Origin: an uncultured Prevotellaceae bacterium
GTDB lineage: Bacteria > Bacteroidota > Bacteroidia > Bacteroidales > Muribaculaceae
DNA length: 64,000 nucleotides
Reading direction: 5' to 3'
NCBI GenBank assembly: GCA_900320245.1
Contig: ONRP01000010.1
Coordinates: 48,234 to 112,233 of the forward strand
Made by a program: the position numbers and the translations under genes. Shown here piece after piece: positions 17,594 to 29,990 of the stretch; the stretch's first letter is position 1; each line of letters begins with the position of its first letter. The notes beneath the pieces were generated by a model that had not been told where the DNA came from, searched no databases, and saw nothing but the letters and a program-made list of their open reading frames with translations.

Positions 17594-18097
17594 ATGAAGA
17601 CAGACGCATTTGAACAACAAGCATCACGGTTGAGGGCCATTGCCCTTGAAGCATCCGCCAAGGCGGGTGCCGATGCCGACATAGCCCAAGACATCGCCCA
17701 GGAGACGATGATCAGGCTGTGGCAAATGCGTGACGACCCTCGGCTGAGCAACCCCGACGGCTATGCCGTGATGATTGCCCGCCACCTGACCCTGAATCAC
17801 CTGCGCCGCAAGCCACCGCTGCCCATCGACGAGCGGCTCAAAGCGGGACCCACCGCCCCCTCGCCGCTCGATCTCATGGTGCAGCGCGAGGAGGAGCAAT
17901 GGCTCCGGCAGCGCATCAGGGACTTGCCGCCCACCCAACACGCCGTGCTGCACCTGCGGCAGGTGGAACATCGAAGCAATAGCCAAATAGCCACACTGCT
18001 GGGTGTCAAGGAAACGAGCGTAAGCACACTGCTGGCCAGAGCACGACGGCAACTGCTTGAAGAGATACGTCAACAACGAGAACGAGAAAAACGATGA
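17594..18097 (+). CDS. ECF-type RNA polymerase sigma factor
   Basis: This 167-residue protein has a sigma-70 region 2 (DIAQDIAQETMIRLWQM, about residues 28-44) and region 4 (LPPTQHAVLHLRQVEHRSNS through SVSTLLARARRQL, about 115-155). It lacks the long region 1 or 3 of housekeeping factors. Its stop overlaps the start of the anti-sigma-like gene. No TAnnTTTG box was found upstream, so it may use its own promoter type. The likely targets are the downstream secreted and outer membrane genes. Confidence 0.92.
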   Translation: MKTDAFEQQASRLRAIALEASAKAGADADIAQDIAQETMIRLWQMRDDPRLSNPDGYAVMIARHLTLNHLRRKPPLPIDERLKAGPTAPSPLDLMVQREEEQWLRQRIRDLPPTQHAVLHLRQVEHRSNSQIATLLGVKETSVSTLLARARRQLLEEIRQQREREKR

Positions 18098-18783
18098 AAC
18101 GGTATTCACAGCAACAAATCAGCGACTTGCTCGACAAGTTCATGGACGGCCTCACCACAGTTGAGGAAGAGGCCGCGCTGGGCGACTACTTCCGCACCCA
18201 CGAGGTGCCCCGGGAGTGGGAGAACTACCGCCTGATGTTCGGGTATTTCGACCGCGGCATGGAGGGCGACCTCGTGCCCGTGGAACAGCCTCGCCCATCG
18301 TTGACACGTCTCGTGGGACGCCGCTGGTGGGGCATCGCCGCCGCAGCCTGCATCACCGCAGCCATCGTGGCAACCGTCGTGCTGCACCGCCCGTCAACCA
18401 CCGTCACTGTGCCCGAAACGCCTCCTGCCATCGCCCAGAAAGCGGACACCATCGCCACACCAGTGGCAGTGGAAGCAGAATCGCAACCACAGCAACTGGC
18501 AGAAGTCACTCCAATCAGTCCTGCCCGTCCCGTCCGTCCTGCCCGTCCCGTTCCCAAATCCACCCGCCGCCTGCAAGCCGAAAATGCCAAACTGGCCCGT
18601 GAGAACGAGCGACTGCAACGCGAACTCGCCGACCTGAAGCGCCGCGCCTTCATCATTGACCTCGAAGCCAACGGATTCCGTGCAGTGCAAGACGAGGACG
18701 GCAGCATCGTGCTCATCGACATCGAGCAAGAGTTAGAAAACGAATTAAACAACCAACCCACCACCAATATCCCTGCATTATGA
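18094..18783 (+). CDS. Anti-sigma-like membrane protein with coiled coil
   Basis: This 229-residue protein begins with a helical segment typical of Bacteroidetes anti-sigma proteins (LLDKFMDGLTTVEEEAALG). It has one membrane helix near residues 85-103, a Pro/Ala-rich linker, and a leucine-zipper-like coiled coil near 160-190 (QAENAKLARENERLQRELA). There is no FecR or zinc-finger motif. It overlaps the sigma gene by four bases. I infer that it holds the sigma factor at the membrane and senses a periplasmic signal through the coiled coil. Confidence 0.75.
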   Translation: MKRYSQQQISDLLDKFMDGLTTVEEEAALGDYFRTHEVPREWENYRLMFGYFDRGMEGDLVPVEQPRPSLTRLVGRRWWGIAAAACITAAIVATVVLHRPSTTVTVPETPPAIAQKADTIATPVAVEAESQPQQLAEVTPISPARPVRPARPVPKSTRRLQAENAKLARENERLQRELADLKRRAFIIDLEANGFRAVQDEDGSIVLIDIEQELENELNNQPTTNIPAL

Positions 18784-19814
18784 AAACAACCTTTCCTATC
18801 ACCATCGCGACGCTTATCGCACTGCTCGTGCCTGTAAGGGCAGGTGCCAACGTCTATGAGGACCGCCTGAAAGAGGCTTTCGACGACATCATCAGCGCCG
18901 TTTCCTTCCCTTTCAGTGACAAGGACGTCAGCCAGATGCATACCATCTATTCCGACCCTGAGACCGGAGTCAAGGAAGGACAACTCGACGTGTACAAGTT
19001 CACCATCGGCAGCGAGGACATGGAACTGATCAACAACGCCAAAAAGGCCTATGAGCAACTCAATGGCAACAGCAACGCAGACGTCTACACCCTGTGGTGG
19101 AACGACAACGACGACGGAAGTTTCCAGGGCTACAGGCTCTATTACAGCCCCGAGCAAACCATCGTTGTGGGTCTGGCCTGTGACCACTGCTACACCGTGG
19201 GCTTTGTCGCCCCCGACGACAAGCAGCACCGCACGACCTATACGCTGGAATGGAGCCATCTCGACGACAGCATCAGCGGACGCCTCATCACCACCTATGC
19301 TCCCGTTAAGGCCAAAGTAACTGATGGCCACAGGATCAGTTCTATGGTGATCAACACCGATGACTACGATAAATTTATGGAACAATTCCAGGCGGGTATG
19401 GAGGAGTACCAGCAAGGTATGGAGAAGTATCAGGCCGCCATGGAAAAGGCCAAAGGTGCGCTGTCGGATTTATCTGATGGCCAGAGCCATTCCTTCTCTT
19501 TTTCCTCCTCGACCTCTTCCTCCTCAAGCCATGGCAATGCAAAGGACTGGATGAAGAAACTGCTCTTCTATGTCGAAAAGGTGCAACAGCCGGGCGACCG
19601 CCACCTCTACCTGTCTAAGATCTACGAACTGTGCAAGGATACCGAGGGCCTCGACCAAATGGACCTGAAAATCGCCATGCAGCAACTGGCATCGGTCTAT
19701 AAGCAACTCAAGGATAAGAAAAAACTCAAGGAAAACGAACTCCTCTTCCTCGAGAGCATGGTCGACCTGCTCGAGAACAAAACCAAGAGTATCCACTCTT
19801 GGAATCCAGATTAA
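18780..19814 (+). CDS. Secreted protein of the sigma-factor cluster, unknown
   Basis: This 344-residue protein has a signal peptide (MKTTFPITIATLIALLVPVR). It has helical, charged regions (EQFQAGMEEYQQGMEKYQAA near 200) and a run of serines and phenylalanines near residues 237-252. It overlaps the anti-sigma gene by four bases. I do not recognise a family. Its linkage suggests a periplasmic role in the same regulatory unit. Confidence 0.7.
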   Translation: MKTTFPITIATLIALLVPVRAGANVYEDRLKEAFDDIISAVSFPFSDKDVSQMHTIYSDPETGVKEGQLDVYKFTIGSEDMELINNAKKAYEQLNGNSNADVYTLWWNDNDDGSFQGYRLYYSPEQTIVVGLACDHCYTVGFVAPDDKQHRTTYTLEWSHLDDSISGRLITTYAPVKAKVTDGHRISSMVINTDDYDKFMEQFQAGMEEYQQGMEKYQAAMEKAKGALSDLSDGQSHSFSFSSSTSSSSSHGNAKDWMKKLLFYVEKVQQPGDRHLYLSKIYELCKDTEGLDQMDLKIAMQQLASVYKQLKDKKKLKENELLFLESMVDLLENKTKSIHSWNPD

Positions 19815-19873
19815 AGTTGACTAAAGTTGATTAAAGTTTAACCTACTGTTTCATGTAGAATAATGCATGAAAC
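19812..19873 (+). promoter_or_regulatory. TAAAGTTGA repeat and hairpin before the barrel gene
   Basis: Three short TTAAAGTTGAC-type units (19811-19840) begin at the previous stop. They are followed by a hairpin, GTTTCATG (19848-19855) with CATGAAAC (19866-19873). No T-run follows, so attenuation or mRNA protection is more likely than simple termination. Confidence 0.45.
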
Positions 19874-19893
19874 GGCCATAACTATACCCTATT

Positions 19894-22581
19894 GTGAAAT
19901 ACTTAATTACAATTATCTTACTGGTTTTCAATATTTTTTTCGCTCAAGCCGATATTATCAGCGGTCGCGTCATCGACACCGACACCCGTGAGACCTTACC
20001 TGGCGCAACGGTACAGTTCTTGAAGCAAATCAATGAAACCAGTTATTCGGGTAGCACTGTGATTGCCGACTCGCTTGGCCGATTTACGTTCTATACCGAT
20101 GGACGTGTAGAATTGGAGGTGTCCATGCTGGGCTATTACAATAAGAAGAAAAATGTCATGGCGCTGACTGACAGCCGCAAGGATACGCTCGACATCGGCA
20201 CCATCGAGTTGAAGATGTCCTCACAGATGCTGCAGATGGTCGAGGTCACGGGGCAAGCAAAACGCTTCACGATGCACGGCGACACCATCGTGTTCAACCC
20301 GTCGGCCTTCAGACTGCAAGAAGGCGCCCGCCTTGACGAACTCATCAAGCAACTGCCTGGCGTCGAGACGGATGCCAACGGCAAACTCTGGTGGAACGGC
20401 AAGCCAATCCGCCTGACGATGGACGGCGAGAGCCTCTTTGGCGGCAACGACCTGGTGAGCCAACTGCCTGCCGAGGCCGTGCAGAACATCAAAGCCTACA
20501 ACAAAGCCTCGGAACTCAAGGAGCACACCGGCAATGACGACGGCAGCGAGGACATGGTGCTGGACCTGACCATCAAGCCGGGATTCCTCGACCGCTGGTA
20601 TGGCGACGCCTCGGCAGGCTACAGGACCCGCGACCACTACGAGGCCGATGTCCAGATGAACCGCCTCTCCAAGAATGACCCGGTCATGGTGTTCGGTGAC
20701 GCCAATAATGTGGCCAAACGACACAGACGATACCAAGGCCAATATACGTTGAGTTCAGGTTACGGCTATGGCCAAGAGCAAGGCATCTCGGGCGGTTATC
20801 AGCACAACTGGGGCCGCGAGCAGGGCGATAAGACCCTGAAGAGTTATTACAGCATCAGTGGAGGACTGGCACATGATGACCGATGGAAAAATTCGGGCAT
20901 CGAAACCGAGAATTACTTCCCCGGTGAGGCCCAGAGTTATAACAAGACCACAGGCTTTGACCGCAGTCACTCATTGAACCCGACAATCCTGGGCATGATG
21001 CGATGGAGACCCGACACGACCAACACGTTTTTCCTGTGGGCGCAACTCGAATACGACAACAACCGCTCCGTCAACCGACGTGAGACGGATCAGTCGGTCG
21101 ATTCAGGCAACGGCTACGTTCCCACTATCAATCAACAGGTGAACACACTGAGCCGTGGACACGAAACCAAACTTATCGCTACAGGTGACTGGACGCATTT
21201 TATCAAAAACGGCTCCCTCAAAATTGCCGGAAGGCTGAACTATAGCGACAGCAAGAGCAAGCAGTGGACCGACCGCGCCATCACCGACTATCAGAGCGAC
21301 TTCGCACCAACGCTCAGCCAGTATGCCATCGAGCCTTCATCAAAGTTCGGGGTTGGCAGCAGCATGACCTATCAGCACTGGCTCACCAAGCAGTGGATGC
21401 TCACTATGGACTATCAATTGGACTATAACAACATTCGGACAGACCGTGAATTCACCACCAACGGCATGGCTGATGCCGCCAACTCATTCAACAACCGCTA
21501 CCACAGCACGGGCCATACCGTCACCGCCGGCTCGACATTCAACATCGGCCAGGTACAACTGCTGCCCAGTGCGGTCTTGAATTGGAACCGCGAGCATCAG
21601 GACTACACCCGAGCCTTGCTTGACACGACAGCCGTGAGGAACAATTTCAAGATTGAGCCGTCGTTCAGGCTCTCATGGAAGATGAACAGCGGCATGAACC
21701 TGGAGTTGAATTACAGTTACAAGACCGTGCAACCCGAACTGCTCCAGACCATCGGCTACCATGACTTGAGCGACCCGCTGTTCATTATCGAGGGTAATCC
21801 TGGCCTGAAGGACAGCCACACCAACGAATTTCAGTTTGCCTATAAGGCCGTGATACCCAGCAGGCAACTGTCCATCGGCTTCAACGCCAAATACAGCACA
21901 TCAGACCACAGCAACATCACGGCGCTCAGTTATTACCCGGCGACAAACGTCTATACCAGCCGCCCCGAGTCGGTGCCCGGCAGCCGCACGTGGGAAGTGA
22001 GCCTCAACTATGACCACGGCTTGGGCAACTACTTCCGCCTGCAGAACGACCTCAAAGTAACGGGAGGACGGTACTACGGTTACCTGACCATGCAACCCAC
22101 CCACGAGGAGCGTATCCTGAACCGCCAGACAAGCGTTCACCCCAAGGACAAACTGACCGTGTCGTTTGACCACAACTGGATCAAGGCATCATTTTTTGCA
22201 GAACTCAATGCCGACCGATTGCGTTTCTCGCAGTCGCCAATCCAGAACACCACACTGTGGAACAACAACTACGGCATGGAGTTTGAGGCCAACTACCGCA
22301 ACTTCGTGTTTGAAACATCCCTCACCGAGGCCATGCGGCGCGGCTATGCCTCCAGTGGCATGAACCGTAACCGCCTGCTCTGGGACGCTTCCATCACATG
22401 GAAAATCCTGAAGAACAAGGGCAACGTCAGGCTCTTTGCCGATGACATCCTCAACCAGGACGACTGGCGCTGGAGCAGCCAGACTGCCTATCAGCAGACC
22501 AACGAGTGGCAGGACACGCTTCACCACTACATCGGCATCTCGTTCACCTACCATCTCGACGCCAAAAAGAAAGAGAATTAA
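19894..22581 (+). CDS. Outer membrane beta-barrel protein, TonB-receptor-like
   Basis: The gene starts with GTG and encodes 895 residues: a signal peptide, a CarboxypepD_reg-like domain (ISGRVIDTDTRETLPGATV, about 25-105), a plug-like region (LDELIKQLPGVETDANGKLW) and a long outer membrane beta-barrel (OMP_b-brl_3 type). The last residues (ISFTYHLDAKKKEN) do not end in the usual aromatic residue. Such proteins resemble TonB-dependent receptors, but I see no clear TonB box. It follows the sigma/anti-sigma cluster and is a probable regulated target. Confidence 0.85.
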   Translation: MKYLITIILLVFNIFFAQADIISGRVIDTDTRETLPGATVQFLKQINETSYSGSTVIADSLGRFTFYTDGRVELEVSMLGYYNKKKNVMALTDSRKDTLDIGTIELKMSSQMLQMVEVTGQAKRFTMHGDTIVFNPSAFRLQEGARLDELIKQLPGVETDANGKLWWNGKPIRLTMDGESLFGGNDLVSQLPAEAVQNIKAYNKASELKEHTGNDDGSEDMVLDLTIKPGFLDRWYGDASAGYRTRDHYEADVQMNRLSKNDPVMVFGDANNVAKRHRRYQGQYTLSSGYGYGQEQGISGGYQHNWGREQGDKTLKSYYSISGGLAHDDRWKNSGIETENYFPGEAQSYNKTTGFDRSHSLNPTILGMMRWRPDTTNTFFLWAQLEYDNNRSVNRRETDQSVDSGNGYVPTINQQVNTLSRGHETKLIATGDWTHFIKNGSLKIAGRLNYSDSKSKQWTDRAITDYQSDFAPTLSQYAIEPSSKFGVGSSMTYQHWLTKQWMLTMDYQLDYNNIRTDREFTTNGMADAANSFNNRYHSTGHTVTAGSTFNIGQVQLLPSAVLNWNREHQDYTRALLDTTAVRNNFKIEPSFRLSWKMNSGMNLELNYSYKTVQPELLQTIGYHDLSDPLFIIEGNPGLKDSHTNEFQFAYKAVIPSRQLSIGFNAKYSTSDHSNITALSYYPATNVYTSRPESVPGSRTWEVSLNYDHGLGNYFRLQNDLKVTGGRYYGYLTMQPTHEERILNRQTSVHPKDKLTVSFDHNWIKASFFAELNADRLRFSQSPIQNTTLWNNNYGMEFEANYRNFVFETSLTEAMRRGYASSGMNRNRLLWDASITWKILKNKGNVRLFADDILNQDDWRWSSQTAYQQTNEWQDTLHHYIGISFTYHLDAKKKEN

Positions 22582-22623
22582 GCCGAAAGGCAAATCCTCC
22601 TCATTACAGTAAACCTGCTTCTT

Positions 22624-22682
22624 TGCGGTTATAGTCGCGGATTTCTCACGTTGTTTTGCGATTATAACCGCAGTTTTTCTTT
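22624..22682 (+). terminator. Hairpin terminator after the barrel gene
   Basis: TGCGGTTATAGTCGC (22624-22638) pairs with GCGATTATAACCGCA (22658-22672), one mismatch, followed by GTTTTTCTTT. Confidence 0.82.
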
Positions 22683-22725
22683 GAAAACAACAAAAGTTAC
22701 GGCTTCATGCCATTGGCCCAAAAAG

Positions 22726-22786
22726 GAAAACAAGAAATACAAGATGTACAATCGGTTGAATTGTTGTTATTGTATTTCTTGTTTTC
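22726..22786 (-). terminator. Hairpin terminator of the pseudouridine synthase transcript
   Basis: A perfect 17-bp inverted repeat pairs 22726-22742 with 22770-22786 (core CAAGAAATACAA). On the minus strand it is followed by CCTTTTTGG. Confidence 0.8.
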
Positions 22787-22812
22787 TGATTATCTTGAAG
22801 TATCGTCGAGGA

Positions 22813-23913
22813 TCACTTGGTGGCGAGGTTGCGGGCATAGTCTTCCCACTTGGTGATGAGGGCGGCCATGTCGGCGGGGAGGTCGCTGTCGAAGTCCATC
22901 TGCTCGCCGGTCTCAGGGTGCACGAAGCCAAGGGTCTTGGCATGCAGGGCCTGGCGGGGACAGAGTTCGAAGCAGTTGTGGATGAACTGGGCGTAACTTG
23001 ACGAGCGGTTGCCGCGCAGTATCTGGTCGCCGCCATAGCGGGCATCGTTGAACAGCGGGTGCCCGATGTGCTTCATGTGTACGCGGATTTGGTGGGTGCG
23101 GCCCGTCTCCAGTTGGCACTGCACCACAGCCACGTGGGCCAGGTTCTCAACAGTGTGCCAGTGGGTGACAGCGTGCTTGCCCTGGTCGCCGTCGGGGAAT
23201 ACCTTCATCAACACGCGGTCGCGCGGGTCGCGCCCAATGTTGCCCGTGACGGTGCCGTCCTCCTGTTTCATCTCGCCCCATACCACGGCGATGTACTGGC
23301 GTTTGGTGGTCTTCTTGAAGAACTGGGCGCCCAGCGATGTCTTGGCATTAGGGGTCTTGGCGATGACGAGCAAGCCGCTGGTGTCCTTGTCGATGCGGTG
23401 CACCAGACCCAGACGCGGGTCGGTGACGTCATAGTCGGGGTTGTCCTTGAAATGCCAGGCGAGGGCATTGACCAGGGTGCCGTCGAAGTTGCCGTGCCCG
23501 GGATGCACCACCATGCCGGCGGGCTTGTTGACCACCATCAGGCTGGCGTCCTCGTAGACGATGCTCAGGGGGATATCCTGGGCGACGATTTCGCACTCAT
23601 AACGCGGGCGGTCCATCACCACGCTGATGACGTCGCCGGGGTGCACGCGGTAGTTGCTCTTGACGGGGCGGCCGTTCACGCGGATGCACTGCGCCTCGGC
23701 AGCGTTCTGCACGCGGTTGCGGCTGGTGCCCTTGATGCGCTCCACCAGGTATTTGTCGATGCGCAGCAACACCTGCCCCGGCTCCACCACATAGTGGTAG
23801 TGCTCCCAGTAGTCGCGCCCGTCCTCAGTAAAGTCGGGCTCACTATAGTCGTATTGAATCTCGTGGCCGCCCGATTCCAGTTCGGCATCCAGGAGGTCGT
23901 CGTCCAAAGCCAT
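22813..23913 (-). CDS. rluD: RluA/RluD-family pseudouridine synthase
   Basis: This 366-residue protein has an acidic N-terminus, an S4 RNA-binding domain (about 45-105) and the catalytic motif HRIDKDTSGL near residues 171-180, whose first aspartate is the nucleophile. Conserved VVNKPAGMVVHPGHGN precedes it. It most likely modifies 23S rRNA uridines as RluD does, but the exact site cannot be inferred. It lies six bases downstream of the PASTA gene in a conserved Bacteroidales gene pair. Confidence 0.93.
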   Translation of the reverse strand: MALDDDLLDAELESGGHEIQYDYSEPDFTEDGRDYWEHYHYVVEPGQVLLRIDKYLVERIKGTSRNRVQNAAEAQCIRVNGRPVKSNYRVHPGDVISVVMDRPRYECEIVAQDIPLSIVYEDASLMVVNKPAGMVVHPGHGNFDGTLVNALAWHFKDNPDYDVTDPRLGLVHRIDKDTSGLLVIAKTPNAKTSLGAQFFKKTTKRQYIAVVWGEMKQEDGTVTGNIGRDPRDRVLMKVFPDGDQGKHAVTHWHTVENLAHVAVVQCQLETGRTHQIRVHMKHIGHPLFNDARYGGDQILRGNRSSSYAQFIHNCFELCPRQALHAKTLGFVHPETGEQMDFDSDLPADMAALITKWEDYARNLATK

Positions 23914-23919
23914 AAGCGG

Positions 23920-24738
23920 TTACTTCTTCTTGTCCTTATCAGACTTCTTATCCGACTTCTTGTCTTGGTCTTTTTTCTTGTCTTTGTCAGACTTCTGCTG
24001 GTCCTTTTTCTGTTGCTCGGCCTGCTCCTTGCGTTCTTTCTCCTTACGCTCCTGCTCGGCCTTCAGTGCCTGCTCATAGTCCTCCTGAGCCTCCTGGTAG
24101 TTCTCCTCGTCGATCGAGTCCATCATTTCGGGATCCAGCACCTGCTCGGGATTGAGGTCCACAATCGAACCGTCACCCACGGTGAGTTTGATTTGGCTGT
24201 TCACGCTGACAGGTTTGCCCGCCTCCACTTTGTGGCCATCGACCGAAACCTCGAGAATCATGCCACCCATCGGACTGGGGACACTATCCATCGACACATG
24301 CTTGAATCCCATGGCCTTGAGCATCGCCACACCCTGGCGTCCCGGCAATTCAACCAGTTTGGGCAACTGGATGATGGGTGGATGCATCGCATTGACTTTC
24401 AGGTAGATGATACGAATTTTCTTGATGTAGGATTTAGCCTTGGGATCCTGGTCGATGACAGTTCCCGGCTTGTAGTTCTCGTAGAAAGTGGTCGAGTCGC
24501 TGATTTCCCAGCGCAGGCCGGCATCATCGAGGATTTCGATAGCCTTCTCCAACGGCATATTGCGCACATCGGGCACCTGCACCTGTTGGCCATGTGAGGT
24601 GAACACATCAATGAACAGCAGGGAGATATAGCCCAGCGCAACAAGCGCCAGTGCAATCAATGTGGAGTGAATCAAGATGGGATGCCGCTCCCTGAAGCGG
24701 TCAAATCCGCTCTTTTTTTTGTCATTATTATCGCTCAC
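23920..24738 (-). CDS. PASTA-domain membrane protein with Lys/Asp-rich tail
   Basis: This 272-residue protein has a short cytoplasmic start, one membrane helix (about 24-46) and PASTA repeats (VQVPDVRNMPLEKAIEILDD onwards, to about residue 195). A long charged tail of K, D, E and Q ends in KKSDKDKKK. PASTA domains bind peptidoglycan fragments or muropeptides. There is no kinase domain here, as is usual for the Bacteroidetes version. The tail is low-complexity. Confidence 0.88.
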   Translation of the reverse strand: MSDNNDKKKSGFDRFRERHPILIHSTLIALALVALGYISLLFIDVFTSHGQQVQVPDVRNMPLEKAIEILDDAGLRWEISDSTTFYENYKPGTVIDQDPKAKSYIKKIRIIYLKVNAMHPPIIQLPKLVELPGRQGVAMLKAMGFKHVSMDSVPSPMGGMILEVSVDGHKVEAGKPVSVNSQIKLTVGDGSIVDLNPEQVLDPEMMDSIDEENYQEAQEDYEQALKAEQERKEKERKEQAEQQKKDQQKSDKDKKKDQDKKSDKKSDKDKKK

Positions 24739-24767
24739 GGTAATTCTCTTTTTTTAAATACAATTTG

Positions 24768-24798
24768 CAAAATTACTGAATTTTGGCCGCAGTGCAAA
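24768..24798 (-). promoter_or_regulatory. Promoter of the PASTA-rlu operon
   Basis: On the minus strand TTTG (24798-24795) and TAATTTTG (24775-24768) are separated by 19 bases, about 30 bases before the PASTA start. Confidence 0.78.
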
Positions 24799-24853
24799 TA
24801 CTTGGCTCCGTTTTTTTTCACATTTGCGAAAAATGCTATCTTTGCCGAAAGTT

Positions 24854-25306
24854 ATGGAACATCATTATGACAAAATAACCGAGCGGTTGCTGGAGACGCC
24901 CTATTGGGTCATCGACCTGTTGCCGAGGCAGGTGCCGCAGGACAGCCGCGGCCAGTTTTTCGCCGTCGAGCAGTATTACTTGACAGGCGAGCGGCATGAG
25001 CGCCTGTGCCGTCAGTTTGCCAGTGTGGTGCTCGGCCTGAACTGCTACCATGACCTGACGGTGAATCGTGGCGGCGACGAATGGGCCAAGAATCCCGAGC
25101 CCGAAGTCCTGGTCGCCTGGCTGACCGAGGCCCTGCAACACGGCCACCTGTGCGCCCTGATTGACGACGGCGACGCGCTGATTACCGCCAGTGGCGGCAA
25201 CATCAACATCACCCTCTACAACCCCTCCCCCGCCCTGCTGGAACTTGTCCGCCAAGTGGCCACCGCCGCCGGCCTCCACCTCTGGCAACCCCAACAACTA
25301 AGTTGA
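24854..25306 (+). CDS. Hypothetical protein
   Basis: I place the start at 24854 (MEHHYDK), because a TATCTTTG -7 element lies at 24837-24844. Starting at 24824 would put the start codon upstream of it. The 150-residue protein has no signal peptide or membrane segment. It contains the phrase YWVIDLLPRQVP and an alpha-beta pattern. I do not recognise a family, though the coding pattern and context support a real gene. Confidence 0.7.
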   Translation: MEHHYDKITERLLETPYWVIDLLPRQVPQDSRGQFFAVEQYYLTGERHERLCRQFASVVLGLNCYHDLTVNRGGDEWAKNPEPEVLVAWLTEALQHGHLCALIDDGDALITASGGNINITLYNPSPALLELVRQVATAAGLHLWQPQQLS

Positions 25307-25325
25307 GGCTACGTTAGTGGCGAAA

Positions 25326-25378
25326 TTGTTGGTTGGAATCAACAGTTTTATCCTAATTTTGTTGACTCAAACCAACAA
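25326..25378. promoter_or_regulatory. 18-bp inverted repeat enclosing a -7 box
   Basis: TTGTTGGTTGGAATCAAC (25326-25343) is inverted as GTTGACTCAAACCAACAA (25361-25378), 16 of 18 matching. The 17-base loop holds most of a TAATTTTG promoter element (25354-25361). It lies about 130 bases upstream of the CDF transporter gene and could be an operator. Confidence 0.55.
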
Positions 25379-25479
25379 AAAATGATACCGGTAATGGAAA
25401 CCGCATTCCATTGTGGCTATTCGGTTTTCTTTATTAGACTATCAATCAGCGAATTATTTATTTCAAGATTGTTCGCAAA

Positions 25480-25503
25480 CCTGTAACCTGTAACCTTTAA
25501 CCT
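25480..25503. repeat. Short CCTNTAA heptads before the CDF gene
   Basis: CCTGTAA, CCTGTAA, CCTTTAA and CCT lie just before the start codon. They are the complement of the GGTTAAA-type array found after the same gene. Confidence 0.65.
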
Positions 25504-25511
25504 AAATAAAT

Positions 25512-26615
25512 ATGGATCGTTCTTCACAGATTATCAGGACCAGTTGGATTGGCATTATTGCCAACGTGTTGCTGGCGGCATTCAAGGCCGTTGTGGGCCT
25601 GCTGGCCAGTTCGGTAGCCATCGTGATGGATGCCATGAACAACCTAAGCGACGCGCTGTCGAGCGTCATCACCATCATCGGCACCAAACTCTCGCAACGC
25701 CCTGCCGACAGGAAGCACCCCTTCGGGTTCGGGCGCATCGAGTACTTCAGCGCCATCATCATCGCCGTGATTGTACTCTCGGCAGGTATCACCTCACTCA
25801 TCGAGTCGATAAAAAAGATCATTGAACCAACCACTCCCACTTACACGACCACGACGCTCATCGTCATCATTGTGGCCATTGTGGTGAAACTGGTGCTGGG
25901 CCGCTATGTCAAGGGTCAAGGCGAGAAACTCAAGAGCGACGCCTTGATTGCCTCGGGCTCCGACGCCCTGTTCGATGCCATCATCACGCTGGCGACGCTC
26001 ATCTCGGCAGGTGTGATGATGCTGTGGAATGTCTCGCTCGATGGCATTCTGGGCGCCCTCATCTCGCTGGTCATTATCAAGGCCGGTATCGAGATGCTCG
26101 CCTCGCCGGTCAACGAATTGCTCGGTGCCAAGATTTCGCCCGAACTGCTCTCGCAAATCAAGCGCGAAGTCAGCGAACATGAAGAGGTGCATGGCGTGTT
26201 TGACATCATCGTCCACAATTATGGCCCCGATGTGCAAATCGGGTCGCTCCACATCAATGTCATGGACACCATGAACGCCCACCAGATCCACGGCCTGACG
26301 CGCCGCATCAGCGAGGAAATGTTTGCCCGCCACGGCATCATCATGACCGTGGGCGTGTATGCTGTCGCCACAGGCGACAACAAACGCGCCGAATTGCAGC
26401 ACACCGTCATGCAGGCCCTTGCCGCCCACGAGCACATCACCCAGGTGCACGGCTTCTACTACTTTGAGGACGAGCGGCGTGTTTCCATCGATATTGTCCC
26501 CGACCTTACCATTCATGACGATGCCGCATTCATCGAAGAACTGAAAGCCGAGGTGCAACCCCTCGTCCCCGATGCCCAAGTCACCATCGTCATCGACCAC
26601 AACTACAGCGAGTAG
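25512..26615 (+). CDS. Cation diffusion facilitator transporter
   Basis: This 367-residue protein has six membrane helices and conserved KHPFGFGRIEYFSA in the loop after helix two. Metal-site residues lie in DAMNNLSDALSS (helix two) and SDALFDAIIT (helix five), followed by a cytoplasmic domain to the C-terminus. The helix-two histidine of zinc-type members is replaced by asparagine, a feature of CDFs that may prefer manganese or iron. It exports divalent metals by proton antiport. Metal specificity is inferred only. It is flanked by heptad repeats. Confidence 0.92.
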   Translation: MDRSSQIIRTSWIGIIANVLLAAFKAVVGLLASSVAIVMDAMNNLSDALSSVITIIGTKLSQRPADRKHPFGFGRIEYFSAIIIAVIVLSAGITSLIESIKKIIEPTTPTYTTTTLIVIIVAIVVKLVLGRYVKGQGEKLKSDALIASGSDALFDAIITLATLISAGVMMLWNVSLDGILGALISLVIIKAGIEMLASPVNELLGAKISPELLSQIKREVSEHEEVHGVFDIIVHNYGPDVQIGSLHINVMDTMNAHQIHGLTRRISEEMFARHGIIMTVGVYAVATGDNKRAELQHTVMQALAAHEHITQVHGFYYFEDERRVSIDIVPDLTIHDDAAFIEELKAEVQPLVPDAQVTIVIDHNYSE

Positions 26616-26618
26616 TCA

Positions 26619-29983
<3,365 letters not shown>

Positions 29984-29990
<7 letters not shown>

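Noticed and set aside
23059..24597. 512-codon open frame on the plus strand opposite the rlu and PASTA genes
   Set aside because: It spans two well-identified minus-strand genes and their junction. Its valine/leucine/histidine-rich composition is typical of antisense frames.
25326..25378. Invertible promoter
   Set aside because: Phase-variable Bacteroides promoters are flanked by repeats about 100-200 bp apart and lie near an invertase. Here the arms are 17 bases apart and imperfect, so an operator is more likely.
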